A stretch of DNA of 64,000 nucleotides from Clostridium_X cadaveris (GCF_039521325.1 NZ_BAAACD010000044.1), one strand, 5' to 3'. Shown: positions 17,847 through 27,170, counted from the first letter of the stretch. Notes: a model not told the origin generated them from the letters alone. Numbers and translations: made by a program.

Positions 17847-17873
17847 ATAAGTTTAAAACCTTCATCATATTAT
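17847..17873 (+). promoter_or_regulatory. Possible sporulation-type promoter of spmAB
   Basis: ATA (17847-17849) and CATATTAT (17866-17873) are 16 bases apart. The second element fits the -10 form of sigma-E or sigma-G promoters, which would suit a spore maturation operon. No sigma-A promoter is evident here. Confidence 0.4.
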
Positions 17874-17904
17874 TTAAAGAATAAATGATTTAGGAGGATG
17901 TAAT

Positions 17905-18480
17905 ATGATAAATTACATATGGTTTTTTATGATTCTTATCGGAGTAATATTCGGCATTTTCACAGGACAAGGACAAGCGCTTTCGGAAGGAATAGTAGGG
18001 GCTGCTACTTCTACGGTGGAATTGATTTTTGGGATGATAGGACTTATGTGTATGTGGTGCGGGGTTATGAAGATTGCAGAGAAAAGCGGTCTTATGGACA
18101 AACTAGCAAATGTACTTAAGCCTTTTTTAAAACTCATATTTAAAGATGCAGCAAAAGATTCTAAAGCTTTAGGAGCTATTGTTATGAATCTAACTGCAAA
18201 TATGATGGGGCTTTCAAATGCGGCTACCCCCTTTGGAATAAAAGCTATGGAAGAGATGGATAGGATAAATCCTAAAAAGGGAGAAGCAAGTGATGATATG
18301 ATTTTGTTCCTTGTGCTTAATGCTGCATGTATACAACTTGTGCCATCAACAGTTATATCTCTTAGAGCAGCTCAAGGGTCTAATGCTCCAGGCATAATAA
18401 TAATACCTGCAATGATTGCTACGGGGACAGCTGCTTTAGTGGGGATTGTGGCTTGTAAAGTAATGGAAAGGCACTTTTAG
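17905..18480 (+). CDS. spmA: Spore maturation protein A
   Basis: An integral membrane protein of the nucleoside-recognition (Gate) group needed with SpmB for proper spore-core dehydration. It has 191 residues, the usual length. Family sequence is clear in the first helices and in NMMGLSNAATPFGIKAMEEM. The start ATG follows AGGAGG. It is 11 bases upstream of spmB. Gate-family membership links it loosely to the YjiH protein at the start of the window. Confidence 0.95.
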   Translation: MINYIWFFMILIGVIFGIFTGQGQALSEGIVGAATSTVELIFGMIGLMCMWCGVMKIAEKSGLMDKLANVLKPFLKLIFKDAAKDSKALGAIVMNLTANMMGLSNAATPFGIKAMEEMDRINPKKGEASDDMILFLVLNAACIQLVPSTVISLRAAQGSNAPGIIIIPAMIATGTAALVGIVACKVMERHF

Positions 18481-18491
18481 GAGGGAAGAAT

Positions 18492-19025
18492 ATGAAAGAT
18501 ATATTTCAATATTTATTGTCATCCATAATACCACTAATAATAGTTTTCATAGTAGTTTATGGAATCATAAAAAAGGTTAAGGTATATGAAGTTTTTGTAG
18601 AAGGAGCAAAGGATGGGATAAAGATATGCGTGAAAATATTTCCATCACTTCTTGCAATCCTTATAGGAATAAGAATTTTTAGAGACTCTAAAATGCTTGA
18701 ATATCTCATAAATTTTTTGAATCCTTTAGTTTATAGAATGGGAATTCCTCCAGAAGTTATGCCACTTATTTTGATAAAGCCACTATCAGGAAGCGGAGCT
18801 CTTGGGATTTTTACAGATATAATAAAGCAGTATGGTCCTGATACTGTTATAGGACTTATAGCATCAATAATAATGGGTTCTACAGAAACAATATTCTATA
18901 CACTTACAGTTTATTATGGCTCAGTAAAGGTGAAAAAGATAAGACATACTCTTTTGGCGGCAATAACTGCAGATATTGTTGCTATATTAATGGCTGTAAC
19001 TTTAGTTAATTTATGGTTTAGATAA
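18492..19025 (+). CDS. spmB: Spore maturation protein B
   Basis: The partner of SpmA, a 177-residue membrane protein. The stretch KPLSGSGALGIFTDIIKQYGPDT is typical of SpmB, as is STETIFYTLTVYYGSV. The ATG has GGAGGG nine bases upstream. The order spmA-spmB and spacing are as in other spore formers, and both proteins are thought to act together in the forespore membrane. Confidence 0.95.
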   Translation: MKDIFQYLLSSIIPLIIVFIVVYGIIKKVKVYEVFVEGAKDGIKICVKIFPSLLAILIGIRIFRDSKMLEYLINFLNPLVYRMGIPPEVMPLILIKPLSGSGALGIFTDIIKQYGPDTVIGLIASIIMGSTETIFYTLTVYYGSVKVKKIRHTLLAAITADIVAILMAVTLVNLWFR

Positions 19026-19192
19026 ACAGTATAAAATAACTCTTTTTATGATAAAATATACTTGATTATGAAGAGGATTTATATTATAATAAGTTCAATA
19101 TAAATTAACAATTAAGAAATATTTAATTTATATTTTTAATAATAAGTTGTAAAATTATACTATAATTAACTAAAATGAGGGGGCTAGTAGCA

Positions 19193-19918
19193 ATGATAGA
19201 ATTAAATAATGTTACTAAAAGCTATAATGGAACTTACAAGGCAGTAGACGATTTAAGTTTAGAAATAAGAGACGGAGAAATTTTTGGTTTCTTAGGGCCC
19301 AATGGTGCAGGAAAGACTACAACTATAAAAATGATTACTGGCATAGCATCCCAAGACAGTGGTGTTATAAAAATAAATGGAATTGATACAAAGGAGAACC
19401 CTTTAGAAACTAAGAAGGAGTTTGGATATGTGCCAGATAGTCCTGATATGTTTTTGAGATTAAAAGGAATAGAATATTTAAACTTTATGGCTGATATATA
19501 TGAAGTAAACTCTAAAACAAGAAAAGAGAGAATTAGGGATTTAGCAAAGAGATTTGATATGGATAATGCACTTAAGGATAAAATTCAAAGCTATTCTCAT
19601 GGTATGAGGCAGAAAATAGTTCTTATTGGAGCACTTCTTCATAATCCTAATGTATGGATATTGGATGAGCCTATGACAGGACTAGATCCTAAATCATCTT
19701 TCTTATTGAAAGAAATGATGAGGGAGCATGCTGATAATGGAAATACTGTGTTTTTCTCTACACATGTTCTCGAAGTTGCAGAGAAGGTGTGTGATAGGGT
19801 AGCTATAATAAATAAAGGTAAAATCTTATTCTGTGGAACTTTAGAGGAGATGAAGAATCATTTCAAAGAGAATCAATCTCTAGAAAATATGTTCTTGGAG
19901 ATGACAAGCAATGAGTAA
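19193..19918 (+). CDS. ABC-2 type transporter ATPase
   Basis: A nucleotide-binding subunit of 241 residues: Walker A GPNGAGKT (35-42), signature SHGMRQ and Walker B VWILDEPMTGLD, the form usual for drug, lipid or polymer exporters of the ABC-2 group. ATG at 19193 is chosen because GAGGGGG (19178-19184) is eight bases upstream; an in-frame ATG at 19175 lies before it. A TATAAT at 19161-19166 is too close for the first ATG, which agrees. Overlaps the permease gene by eight bases. Confidence 0.9.
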   Translation: MIELNNVTKSYNGTYKAVDDLSLEIRDGEIFGFLGPNGAGKTTTIKMITGIASQDSGVIKINGIDTKENPLETKKEFGYVPDSPDMFLRLKGIEYLNFMADIYEVNSKTRKERIRDLAKRFDMDNALKDKIQSYSHGMRQKIVLIGALLHNPNVWILDEPMTGLDPKSSFLLKEMMREHADNGNTVFFSTHVLEVAEKVCDRVAIINKGKILFCGTLEEMKNHFKENQSLENMFLEMTSNE

Positions 19919-21572
19919 GATGATATCACTTATAAAAGTATTTTTAAAAACCACAGGAGAAGAAGAAATTTCAATAGGAAAGAAAAAGATACCTCCTATG
20001 CTGTTTATGGCACTTATGGTTATAATTATGGTGTTTGCTTTAGGATTCCCGTTTGCTATGATGATTTCTGAGTTATATGATACAGCTTCTCAAATTGGGC
20101 AGGAAGGTGTGATTATAGGTCTTTTGGTGTCAATGGCAAGTGTTATGACTTTTATTTTTGGTATAGTCTATGCAATGGCAACATTATACTTTTCAAGGGA
20201 CATAGAATACCTTTTACCACTTCCATTGAAGCCATTTGAAATTTTAGGAGCAAAATTTAGTACAGTTTTAGTATATGAATATATAACAGAACTAATGATA
20301 CTTCTTTTGCCATTAGGAGTATATGGTGTAAAATCTAATGCCCCAGTTATGTATTGGATTGTAATGATAGTAGTTTTGCTATTACTTCCTGTACTTCCTT
20401 TAGTATTAGCATGCATTATAAATATGATAGTCATGACTTTCACTAATTTAGGAAAGCATAAGGATTTACTTAAAACTATTGGAGCTATAGTTGCAATAGG
20501 AATGGGATTAGGCTTCAGCATGTTGATGCAAAAGATGGAAAGCATGATGGTCACGGAAGCTGATGTTATAGAAAAAATTGTTAGTGGAAATAATTCAATG
20601 GTTTCAATAGTTACAGCTATATTCCCAACAAGCAAGTTTGCGGCAGAAGCTATGGTGGCAAAGGATCCTTTAAATATACTTGGAAATTTGGCTGTATTTC
20701 TAACAATAACAGGAGCAGCTATAGCTATATTCTTTTTTATAGGAAATAAGATTTACTTTAAAGGGGCACTGGGAGCATCAGAAACTTTTTCGAAAAGGGA
20801 AAAGCTTAGTGAAGAGCAGCTTTCAAAGTCAACAAATTCAACATCACCTATGAAAGCATATATTTTAAAAGAAATAAGAATGCTTGTAAGAACTCCAATA
20901 TACTTTTTAAACTGTGTGATTATGAACTTTATATGGCCTCTTTTCTTTATAATACCTTTAATCACTCAGCCTGATATATTCGGCTTAATTGGAGAAAGCA
21001 CTAATATAATATTTAATAGTGAAATTCAAGGTATTATAATTGGGATGATTGTAAGCGTGATGATTTTCATATGCAATACAAATATGATAGCATGCACCGC
21101 AATCTCTAGAGAGGGAAAAAATTTATTTTTCACAAAGTATATTCCAATGTCATACTCTCAGCAGCTTATTGCAAAGGCTTCAGTTGGAATGATATTTGAT
21201 TTAATCAATATAGTATTTTTGATAGTTTTAGGAATAGTTATGAAAGCGCCTATAAGTTTTGTGATTTTAGCTGTGATATTAAGTTTAATGGTTATAATTG
21301 CATCAAATCTTTTAGGAATAATGCTGGATTTAAAGAAGCCTAAGCTAAATTGGGATAATGAGGCTGCTGCAGTTAAGCAGAACTTTACTTCCATGATAGC
21401 CATGTTTGGGGCAATGATAATAGCAGTATTGAATGGCATTTTAGTATTTAATTTGTCATGGTCGTTTATGCAAATGTTTATACTTGAGTTTGTAATATTA
21501 GCTTTGCTTATCATATTCTCCTTGAAATACATAATGACAAAAGGAGAGATAGTTTATCAGAATCTTTCTTAA
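19911..21572 (+). CDS. ABC-2 type transporter permease
   Basis: A 553-residue membrane protein with about twelve hydrophobic segments in two halves separated by a polar loop (about residues 285-315). It is the membrane partner of the ATPase before it. The substrate is unknown. The two halves, each with a TM bundle, suggest a fused permease rather than a single six-helix unit. Its start overlaps the ATPase stop, with GGAG in the ATPase end as ribosome site. Confidence 0.82.
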   Translation: MSKMISLIKVFLKTTGEEEISIGKKKIPPMLFMALMVIIMVFALGFPFAMMISELYDTASQIGQEGVIIGLLVSMASVMTFIFGIVYAMATLYFSRDIEYLLPLPLKPFEILGAKFSTVLVYEYITELMILLLPLGVYGVKSNAPVMYWIVMIVVLLLLPVLPLVLACIINMIVMTFTNLGKHKDLLKTIGAIVAIGMGLGFSMLMQKMESMMVTEADVIEKIVSGNNSMVSIVTAIFPTSKFAAEAMVAKDPLNILGNLAVFLTITGAAIAIFFFIGNKIYFKGALGASETFSKREKLSEEQLSKSTNSTSPMKAYILKEIRMLVRTPIYFLNCVIMNFIWPLFFIIPLITQPDIFGLIGESTNIIFNSEIQGIIIGMIVSVMIFICNTNMIACTAISREGKNLFFTKYIPMSYSQQLIAKASVGMIFDLINIVFLIVLGIVMKAPISFVILAVILSLMVIIASNLLGIMLDLKKPKLNWDNEAAAVKQNFTSMIAMFGAMIIAVLNGILVFNLSWSFMQMFILEFVILALLIIFSLKYIMTKGEIVYQNLS

Positions 21573-21659
21573 GAAATTCTTAAATAAAGAAAATTACGAT
21601 GTATTTTTAGTGTTTCAAACGTCTAATATATAAAGAAGTAATTTTAAGAGGGAGATTGT

Positions 21660-21839
21660 ATGAAGAAACACAGTGATGTAAGAGTAAAAAAAGATAATAC
21701 AAAAGAAGTTGCCATGGGAATTGCTTTTGGATCAGGAGTAGGAATTGTTTTGGGTGCTTTGATGAATAATGTTATGTTGGGAATGACAATAGGGGGGACA
21801 CTTGGCATAATAATTGGAGGAATAATAGGCCTCAGATAG
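21660..21839 (+). CDS. 59-residue glycine-zipper membrane peptide
   Basis: A short gene with AAGAGGGAG six bases before the ATG. The product has a basic N terminus (MKKHSDVRVKKDNTKE) and then two hydrophobic, glycine-rich stretches (GIAFGSGVGIVLGAL and MTIGGTLGIIIGGIIGL) that look like a membrane hairpin with GxxxG packing. It lies 87 bases after the ABC permease and before a terminator. No function can be assigned; it may associate with the exporter or be a separate stress-type peptide. Confidence 0.7.
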   Translation: MKKHSDVRVKKDNTKEVAMGIAFGSGVGIVLGALMNNVMLGMTIGGTLGIIIGGIIGLR

Positions 21840-21853
21840 AACGGAATATATAT

Positions 21854-21890
21854 AAAGGATAGAAATGAGTTTTCATATCTATCCTTTTTT
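21854..21890. terminator. Terminator between the peptide gene and ribH
   Basis: Stem AAAGGATAGA (21855-21864) pairs with TCTATCCTTT (21878-21887), followed by T. It lies between convergent genes. Confidence 0.82.
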
Positions 21891-21914
21891 ATTAATGTAG
21901 TATAAAAAGAGATT

Positions 21915-22382
21915 CTATTCTTCTATTTTATGTATGAGATTTACCATTTCTATTGCTGAAACAGCACAATCAAAACCCTTATTTCCTGCTTTGGTACCAG
22001 CGCGTTCAATAGCTTGTTCTATGTTTTCGGTAGTAAGTACACCAAACATAACAGGTATGTCACTTTTTAGGGCAACAGTGGCGATACCCTTAGATACCTC
22101 GCTACACACATAATCATAATGAGTTGTATTGCCACGAATGACAGCACCTAAACATATTACAGTGTCGTACTTTTTACTTTTGGCCATTTTTGAAGCTATA
22201 AGTGGAATTTCAAAGGCACCAGGAACCCAGGCTATATCTATGTTTTCTTCGTCTAAATCATGACGTTTTAAGGCATCTAGTGCTCCACCTACAAGCTTAG
22301 AAACTATAAATTCATTAAACCTTGCAGCAACTATGCCAATCTTTAAATCTTTTGCTATTAAATTTCCTTCAAAAATCTTCAT
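21915..22382 (-). CDS. ribH: 6,7-dimethyl-8-ribityllumazine synthase
   Basis: Condenses the dihydroxybutanone phosphate from RibBA with the ribitylamino-pyrimidine to make the riboflavin precursor. The 155-residue protein has the usual length. Visible features are RFNEFI near the N terminus, the substrate loop GAFEIP, GAVIRGNTTHYDYV with the catalytic His, and GNKG near the end. It is the last gene of the rib operon, 20 bases after ribBA, with AAGGAG before its ATG. Confidence 0.97.
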   Translation of the reverse strand: MKIFEGNLIAKDLKIGIVAARFNEFIVSKLVGGALDALKRHDLDEENIDIAWVPGAFEIPLIASKMAKSKKYDTVICLGAVIRGNTTHYDYVCSEVSKGIATVALKSDIPVMFGVLTTENIEQAIERAGTKAGNKGFDCAVSAIEMVNLIHKIEE

Positions 22383-22402
22383 AATAATAATCTCCTTTAT
22401 AA

Positions 22403-23602
22403 TTAATAATTTAAAATATGACCCATTTTTTCTTGTTTTGTTTTTAAGTAGAACAAATCTTGAGAAGTAGCATTCATCTGAATAGGTACACGGCTTATAA
22501 TCTCTATACCAAAATCGTTAAGCTCATAAACTTTTTGGGGATTGTTGGTGAGTAAACGCAAGGTTTTAACGCCTAAATCTTTTAAAATTTGAGCTCCTAT
22601 ATAATATTCGCGAAGATCACCATCAAAGCCAAGGGCAATATTTGCTTCTAAAGTATCCATACCATTATCTTGAAGCTCATAAGCTTTTAGCTTGTTTATT
22701 AGTCCTATGCCTCTGCCTTCTTGACGCATATATAGAAGAACTCCACGTCCTTCTTTTTCTATCTGCTTCATAGCATAAGCAAACTGTTGTCCACAATCAC
22801 AGCGCATAGAGCCAAAAGCATCTCCTGTTAAGCATTCGGAGTGTACTCTACACAGTATGTCCTTGCCATCCCCAATATCACCTTTAACTAATGCTACGTG
22901 GTGCTCACCATTTAGCTTATTTATATAACCATAGGCTGTAAAATCACCATATTTTGTAGGCATTTTAGTTTTAGCAACTCTTTGAACTAATACATCATGT
23001 GTCTTTCTATAGTTTTGAAGATCTTTTATGGTGATGAACTTCAAATTATGCTTTTTAGCTATTTTTATGAGCTCGGGGGTTCGCATCATAGTGCCATCTT
23101 GAGCCATGATCTCACAACATAAACCACATTCCTTTAAACCAGCCAATCTCATAAGGTCAACAGTAGCTTCAGTGTGTCCGTTACGCTCTAGAACACCATT
23201 GTTTTTCGCAACTAAAGGAAACATGTGGCCAGGTCTTCTGAAGTCCTCGGCCTTTGCATCTTGACTGACACATTTCATTGCAGTTATGGAACGCTCCATT
23301 GCAGAGATTCCTGTGGTGGTATCAATGTGATCAATTGATACGGTGAAGGCTGTACAGTGGTTATCTGTGTTATTAGTTACCATTTGTGGAAATTGAAGTT
23401 TTGCTGCAATGGTTTGGCTCATAGGCATGCATATAAGACCCTTACCATGAACTGCCATGAAATTTATATTTTCAGTGGTTGCAAATTCAGCGGCACAGAT
23501 AAAGTCTCCTTCGTTTTCTCTATTCTCATCATCTGTAACAAGAATAATTTCACCTTTATTAAGAGCTTTTAGAGCATCTTCAATAGAATCGTATTTAAAC
23601 AT
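22403..23602 (-). CDS. ribBA: Bifunctional dihydroxybutanone-phosphate synthase / GTP cyclohydrolase II
   Basis: Makes both building blocks of riboflavin. The first 200 residues form the DHBP synthase (DDENRENEGDF acidic loop; RPGHMFPL; HTEATVDL). The rest is GTP cyclohydrolase II, with the zinc cysteines in HSECLTGDAFGSMRCDCG and the RQEGRGIGL signature. At 399 residues neither domain is truncated. AAGGAGGA precedes the ATG, 11 bases after ribE. Confidence 0.97.
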   Translation of the reverse strand: MFKYDSIEDALKALNKGEIILVTDDENRENEGDFICAAEFATTENINFMAVHGKGLICMPMSQTIAAKLQFPQMVTNNTDNHCTAFTVSIDHIDTTTGISAMERSITAMKCVSQDAKAEDFRRPGHMFPLVAKNNGVLERNGHTEATVDLMRLAGLKECGLCCEIMAQDGTMMRTPELIKIAKKHNLKFITIKDLQNYRKTHDVLVQRVAKTKMPTKYGDFTAYGYINKLNGEHHVALVKGDIGDGKDILCRVHSECLTGDAFGSMRCDCGQQFAYAMKQIEKEGRGVLLYMRQEGRGIGLINKLKAYELQDNGMDTLEANIALGFDGDLREYYIGAQILKDLGVKTLRLLTNNPQKVYELNDFGIEIISRVPIQMNATSQDLFYLKTKQEKMGHILNY

Positions 23603-23613
23603 ATTTATCCTCC

Positions 23614-24246
23614 TTAATATCCAAATTTAATTAAAAAATCTTTTGTTATATTACTTTTATCAATAGTTATAAGCTTTTCTATATATTTTCCTATGATGTC
23701 ATTTTCTAAGTTGACTGTGTCTCCAACGGACTTTTGAGAGAGTATAGTTTCTTTTGATGTATGTGGTATTACCCCCACTGTAAAATCATTAAGACTAAGT
23801 TTTGATACTGTGAGACTGATACCATCTATAGCTATAGAACCTTTTTCTATTATGTAGTTCATAAGCTTAGGAGAGGTTTTTATTGTATACAAAGTTGAAT
23901 TATCATCTTTCTGTATTCTTGAAATAACACCTGTGCCATCTATATGCCCAGATACAATATGACCACCTAAGCGAGAGTTTACCTTAAGAGCTCTCTCTAA
24001 ATTCACACAGGAGCCTGACTTTAGATTACCAAGAGATGAACGGAAAAGTGTTTCATTCATAACATCTGCTGTGAAGGTATTAGATGAGAAACCAGTAACA
24101 GTCAGACATACACCGTTTACTGATACACTGTCACCTATGTGCAAATCGTTAAAAATTATCTTACCTTCTATGGTAAGAATAGAAGAATGCAAACTTTTCA
24201 CAACAGATTTTACTGTGCCAATTTCTTCAATTATTCCTGTGAACAT
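23614..24246 (-). CDS. ribE: Riboflavin synthase (alpha chain)
   Basis: Converts two lumazines into riboflavin plus a pyrimidine. The 210-residue protein has the standard start MFTGIIEEIG and two lumazine-binding repeats (about 1-97 and 98-195), each with a gly-his stretch such as GGHIVSGHIDG. Its start overlaps the end of ribD by 16 bases, so the two are likely coupled. Confidence 0.96.
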   Translation of the reverse strand: MFTGIIEEIGTVKSVVKSLHSSILTIEGKIIFNDLHIGDSVSVNGVCLTVTGFSSNTFTADVMNETLFRSSLGNLKSGSCVNLERALKVNSRLGGHIVSGHIDGTGVISRIQKDDNSTLYTIKTSPKLMNYIIEKGSIAIDGISLTVSKLSLNDFTVGVIPHTSKETILSQKSVGDTVNLENDIIGKYIEKLITIDKSNITKDFLIKFGY

Positions 24247-25334
24247 CTATTACAAACCTCGCATTCTATAAGAATATCATCACCTAGAATAGTAATATTA
24301 CTATCTTTAAGGGTGAAAGCCTCCTGAGTAGTTTTAACTCCAGAGCCGCTTAATGGAGTAGCAGCAGTAGAGCCACCAAAAATCTTTGGAGCAATATAGG
24401 CTTGGATCTTATTTACTATTCCACATTCAATGGCAGAATAATTTAAAGTACTACCGCCTTCTAGAAAAACGCTATCTACCCCCATAGAGCCAAGTTTAAT
24501 CATGAGTTCATTTAGATCAACATGATTATGTTTTTTATTAATGTGAATTAGGTTACAACCCATATCAATAAAAGGTTTTTGCTTTTCTTCGTCATAGCAA
24601 CAGGTAGCTATATATGTTGGAGTATCTTTTGCTGTAGATACTACTTTCGATTCTAAGGGAGTCCTAAGATTTGTGTCACAAATAATTCTTATAGGATTTA
24701 TACCACTACTTATTCTGCAAGTAAGCAGTGGATCATCATTAATGATTGTATTTACTCCAACCATAATTGAGGAGTATTTACTACGGTCTTTATGGACATT
24801 AAGTCTCGCTAAATCACTTGTAATCCATTTAGACTTACCTGTTACGGTGGCAATTTTACCATCCATAGTCATGGCGTATTTCATCACCACAAATGGTTTC
24901 TTTGTTGAAATATAATGAAAAAATATTTGATTAAGTTTGTTGCATTGGGGTTCTAAAATATTTTCTTTTACCTCTATGTTGTTTTCCTGGAGAATTTGAA
25001 TGCCTTTACCTGATACTAGAGGGTTAGGATCTTTAGAACCTATTACAACCTTCTTTATACCACTTTTTATAATGGCTTCAGTACAAGGTGACGTTTTTCC
25101 CCAGTGACAGCAAGGTTCTAATGTTACATAGAGGGTAGAATCAATGGGAGAAGTTGTGCAACTGTTGATAGCGTTACGCTCAGCATGGAGTCCGCCAAAT
25201 TTTTCGTGATAGCCCTGACCTATAATTTGGTCATCCTTTACTATAACAGCTCCTACCATAGGGTTAGGGTTCACTAAGCCACAGCCCTTTTCTGCAAGAG
25301 CTAGTGCTATAGACATGTAATATTCATCATTCAT
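24231..25334 (-). CDS. ribD: Bifunctional riboflavin deaminase/reductase RibD
   Basis: Deaminates and then reduces the pyrimidine intermediate. The 367-residue protein has an N-terminal deaminase domain with zinc ligands His50 (HAE), Cys75 and Cys84, and a C-terminal reductase domain from about 145 (FVVMKYAMTMDGKIA, later FLEGGSTLN). ATG at 25334 is chosen: AGGAGG lies directly upstream, and an extended frame of 15 further residues would run through a leader hairpin. First gene of the rib operon. Confidence 0.96.
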   Translation of the reverse strand: MNDEYYMSIALALAEKGCGLVNPNPMVGAVIVKDDQIIGQGYHEKFGGLHAERNAINSCTTSPIDSTLYVTLEPCCHWGKTSPCTEAIIKSGIKKVVIGSKDPNPLVSGKGIQILQENNIEVKENILEPQCNKLNQIFFHYISTKKPFVVMKYAMTMDGKIATVTGKSKWITSDLARLNVHKDRSKYSSIMVGVNTIINDDPLLTCRISSGINPIRIICDTNLRTPLESKVVSTAKDTPTYIATCCYDEEKQKPFIDMGCNLIHINKKHNHVDLNELMIKLGSMGVDSVFLEGGSTLNYSAIECGIVNKIQAYIAPKIFGGSTAATPLSGSGVKTTQEAFTLKDSNITILGDDILIECEVCNRCSQE

Positions 25335-25354
25335 ATTAAACCTCCTAAAACAAA

Positions 25355-25385
25355 AATGCCTTGAACAAAAAAAGTTCAAGGCATT
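25355..25385 (-). terminator. Second hairpin in the rib leader
   Basis: A perfect 12-base stem (25355-25366 with 25374-25385), followed on the minus strand by TTTTGTTTT and then at once by the ribD ribosome site. It could be a second terminator or a structure affecting ribD translation. Confidence 0.6.
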
Positions 25386-25410
25386 CTATAAGCTTATAGA
25401 TTTCTGTTAA

Positions 25411-25442
25411 AATAAAAAACCCTGAAATGTAAAACATTTCAG
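25411..25442 (-). terminator. Riboswitch-controlled terminator of the rib operon
   Basis: On the minus strand CTGAAATGT pairs with ACATTTCAG, followed by GGG and TTTTTTATTTT. It lies about 50 bases after the FMN aptamer and is the likely expression platform. Confidence 0.85.
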
Positions 25443-25492
25443 AGCAAATAAAACAAAAGAAATCACACTAATTAAGTGCTTTAGCAATACTG

Positions 25493-25602
25493 TATCTTCT
25501 TTCATCCAGACTTTACTGTCGGCTTCGGAATCTCACCGAATCATGCCATAAAGGCTCGTGGGCTATACCACCGGTAGGGAATTTCACCCTGCCCTGAAGA
25601 TT
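25493..25602 (-). ncRNA. FMN riboswitch (RFN element)
   Basis: The minus strand shows the conserved blocks in order: ATCTTCAGGGCAGGGTGAAA, TTCCCTACCGGTGGTA, AGCCCACGAGCC, GATTCGGTGAGATTCCGA, AGCCGACAGT and GTCTGGATGAAAGAAGAT. FMN binding should favour the downstream terminator and shut off ribD-ribE-ribBA-ribH. Confidence 0.97.
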
Positions 25603-25620
25603 ATTATTTAATTGATACAT

Positions 25621-25649
25621 ATAATATACCAAATTTTTGGTTTTGTCAA
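25621..25649 (-). promoter_or_regulatory. Promoter of the rib operon
   Basis: On the minus strand TTGACA (25644-25649) and TATTAT (25621-25626) are 17 bases apart. The -35 box directly abuts the stop codon of the upstream MATE gene. The spacer holds an inverted repeat ACCAAA-TT-TTTGGT (25629-25642). Confidence 0.85.
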
Positions 25650-27002
25650 TTATTTGGCTTTAAATTTCTTATGAAGTGTCTTATTAAATAAATAGCATAT
25701 AACGATACCGTCAAAGGCCCATTGAATAGCTGTGATAACCCATACAAGGACAACTGAGTATTTTTTAATATATATGAAATAGAACATAAGAGGAAATCTT
25801 ATAAACCAACTGGATATGAAGGAAACCATAAATGGAGTTTTAGTATCTCCTACACCTTTAAGTGCTCCACCAACTACCATAGATAATCCCATAACTGGCT
25901 GTTCTATGGCAGCTACCATAAGACATTGAGTTCCCAATTTTATAACTTCTACTTCCGAACTGGTGATAAACAGTTTAATTAGTACATTAGGTATAAAAAG
26001 GAACAGAAAGGAACATACGAACATGAGAGCTGTACCTAAGAATATGGAGGCTTTAGCGTACTCCTTTGCCTTGTCAAAATTCTTTTCACCTATTTTATGA
26101 CCGACCAAAGTAGTAGCCGCTACAGAGAATCCCCATCCAGGCATGAAAGATATAGATTCTATTGTAGTTGCTATCTGGTTTGAAGCAAATGATATAGTTC
26201 CCAAAGAGATTATCATAAAATTACAAAGTAGTCTGCTTATATTAAGAGAAGCTTCTTGTAATGATGATGGACCACTTAGCTTGAATAAATGTCTTAAAGC
26301 ATCCCTGTTAACATTCTTCAAATAAGAAAAATTAAGTTTTATATCTGATTTATAGTACATGTAAAGAGATATAAATACAAAACCTAAAAATTGTGCTATA
26401 GCTGTAGCTAAAGCAGCACCTATAACTCCAAGCTCAGGAAGACCAAAACGACCAAATATAAGGGACCAGTCTAAAAATATATTTGTCACATTAACTAAAG
26501 CTGATGCTATAAGAGGGGTTCTAGTATTTCCGAATGCCCTTAGTGTTGCATTTAAGGCATTCATAAGCATATTGAAAAAGATTCCTATTCCTGCAATACT
26601 CATGTAAGGGGAACCTAATGATACTACATTTTCATCAGCTCCAGCAAAAGTAAGTATATTCTCACTGAAGAATATAAGGATTGTACTTAAAAGAAGAGCT
26701 AATATTCCAGCTACAACAAAACCAAGAGTTGCATATTCCTCTGCTTTTTTTAAGTCCTTTGCTCCAACACGTCGTGCAACAAGTGAAGTTATACCAACTG
26801 AAACGCCGACGCCTACAAAAATATTTGAAAATGTATAAATAATTTCGGAACTTAAACCAACACTGCTGACGGCTATATTTCCGCCATATTTTCCCACCAT
26901 CATGGTATCGAATACACCTATCATCATATAGAGAATGTTTTCACCTACAGCGGGTAAGGCAAGATTCAATACATCCAATATAGTTTGTTTGTGAAGTTTC
27001 AT
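25650..27002 (-). CDS. MATE-family multidrug/metabolite exporter
   Basis: A 450-residue efflux transporter with twelve predicted helices in two similar halves, the typical MATE layout. Family-like stretches include VGKYGGNIAVSSVGL near residue 33 and the mirrored FASNQIATTIESISF with GWGFSVAATTLVGHKIGEKN in the second half. Substrates are unknown; Na+- or H+-coupled drug export is the family role. ATG at 27002 has AAAGGAG upstream; a further in-frame ATG 21 bases earlier lies before that site. It is monocistronic, though read-through into the rib leader is possible. Confidence 0.9.
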   Translation of the reverse strand: MKLHKQTILDVLNLALPAVGENILYMMIGVFDTMMVGKYGGNIAVSSVGLSSEIIYTFSNIFVGVGVSVGITSLVARRVGAKDLKKAEEYATLGFVVAGILALLLSTILIFFSENILTFAGADENVVSLGSPYMSIAGIGIFFNMLMNALNATLRAFGNTRTPLIASALVNVTNIFLDWSLIFGRFGLPELGVIGAALATAIAQFLGFVFISLYMYYKSDIKLNFSYLKNVNRDALRHLFKLSGPSSLQEASLNISRLLCNFMIISLGTISFASNQIATTIESISFMPGWGFSVAATTLVGHKIGEKNFDKAKEYAKASIFLGTALMFVCSFLFLFIPNVLIKLFITSSEVEVIKLGTQCLMVAAIEQPVMGLSMVVGGALKGVGDTKTPFMVSFISSWFIRFPLMFYFIYIKKYSVVLVWVITAIQWAFDGIVICYLFNKTLHKKFKAK

Positions 27003-27170
27003 TATAAATTCTCCTTTTATCAATAAAAATGTTCCTACAATAATAATATCATTAATTTACAATAATAATCCATAGCAAACAGTATAGATTATTCGTTTAT
27101 ATAAGACAGATTATTGTAAAAATTTAAGGAAAAAAATCTTATTAAATAGGTGGAATATAACATTAACATT

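Noticed and set aside
27057..27119. Inverted TTACAATAAT/ATTATTGTAA between MATE and kbl
   Set aside because: AT-only arms with an interrupted match and no relation to either promoter; likely chance in AT-rich DNA.
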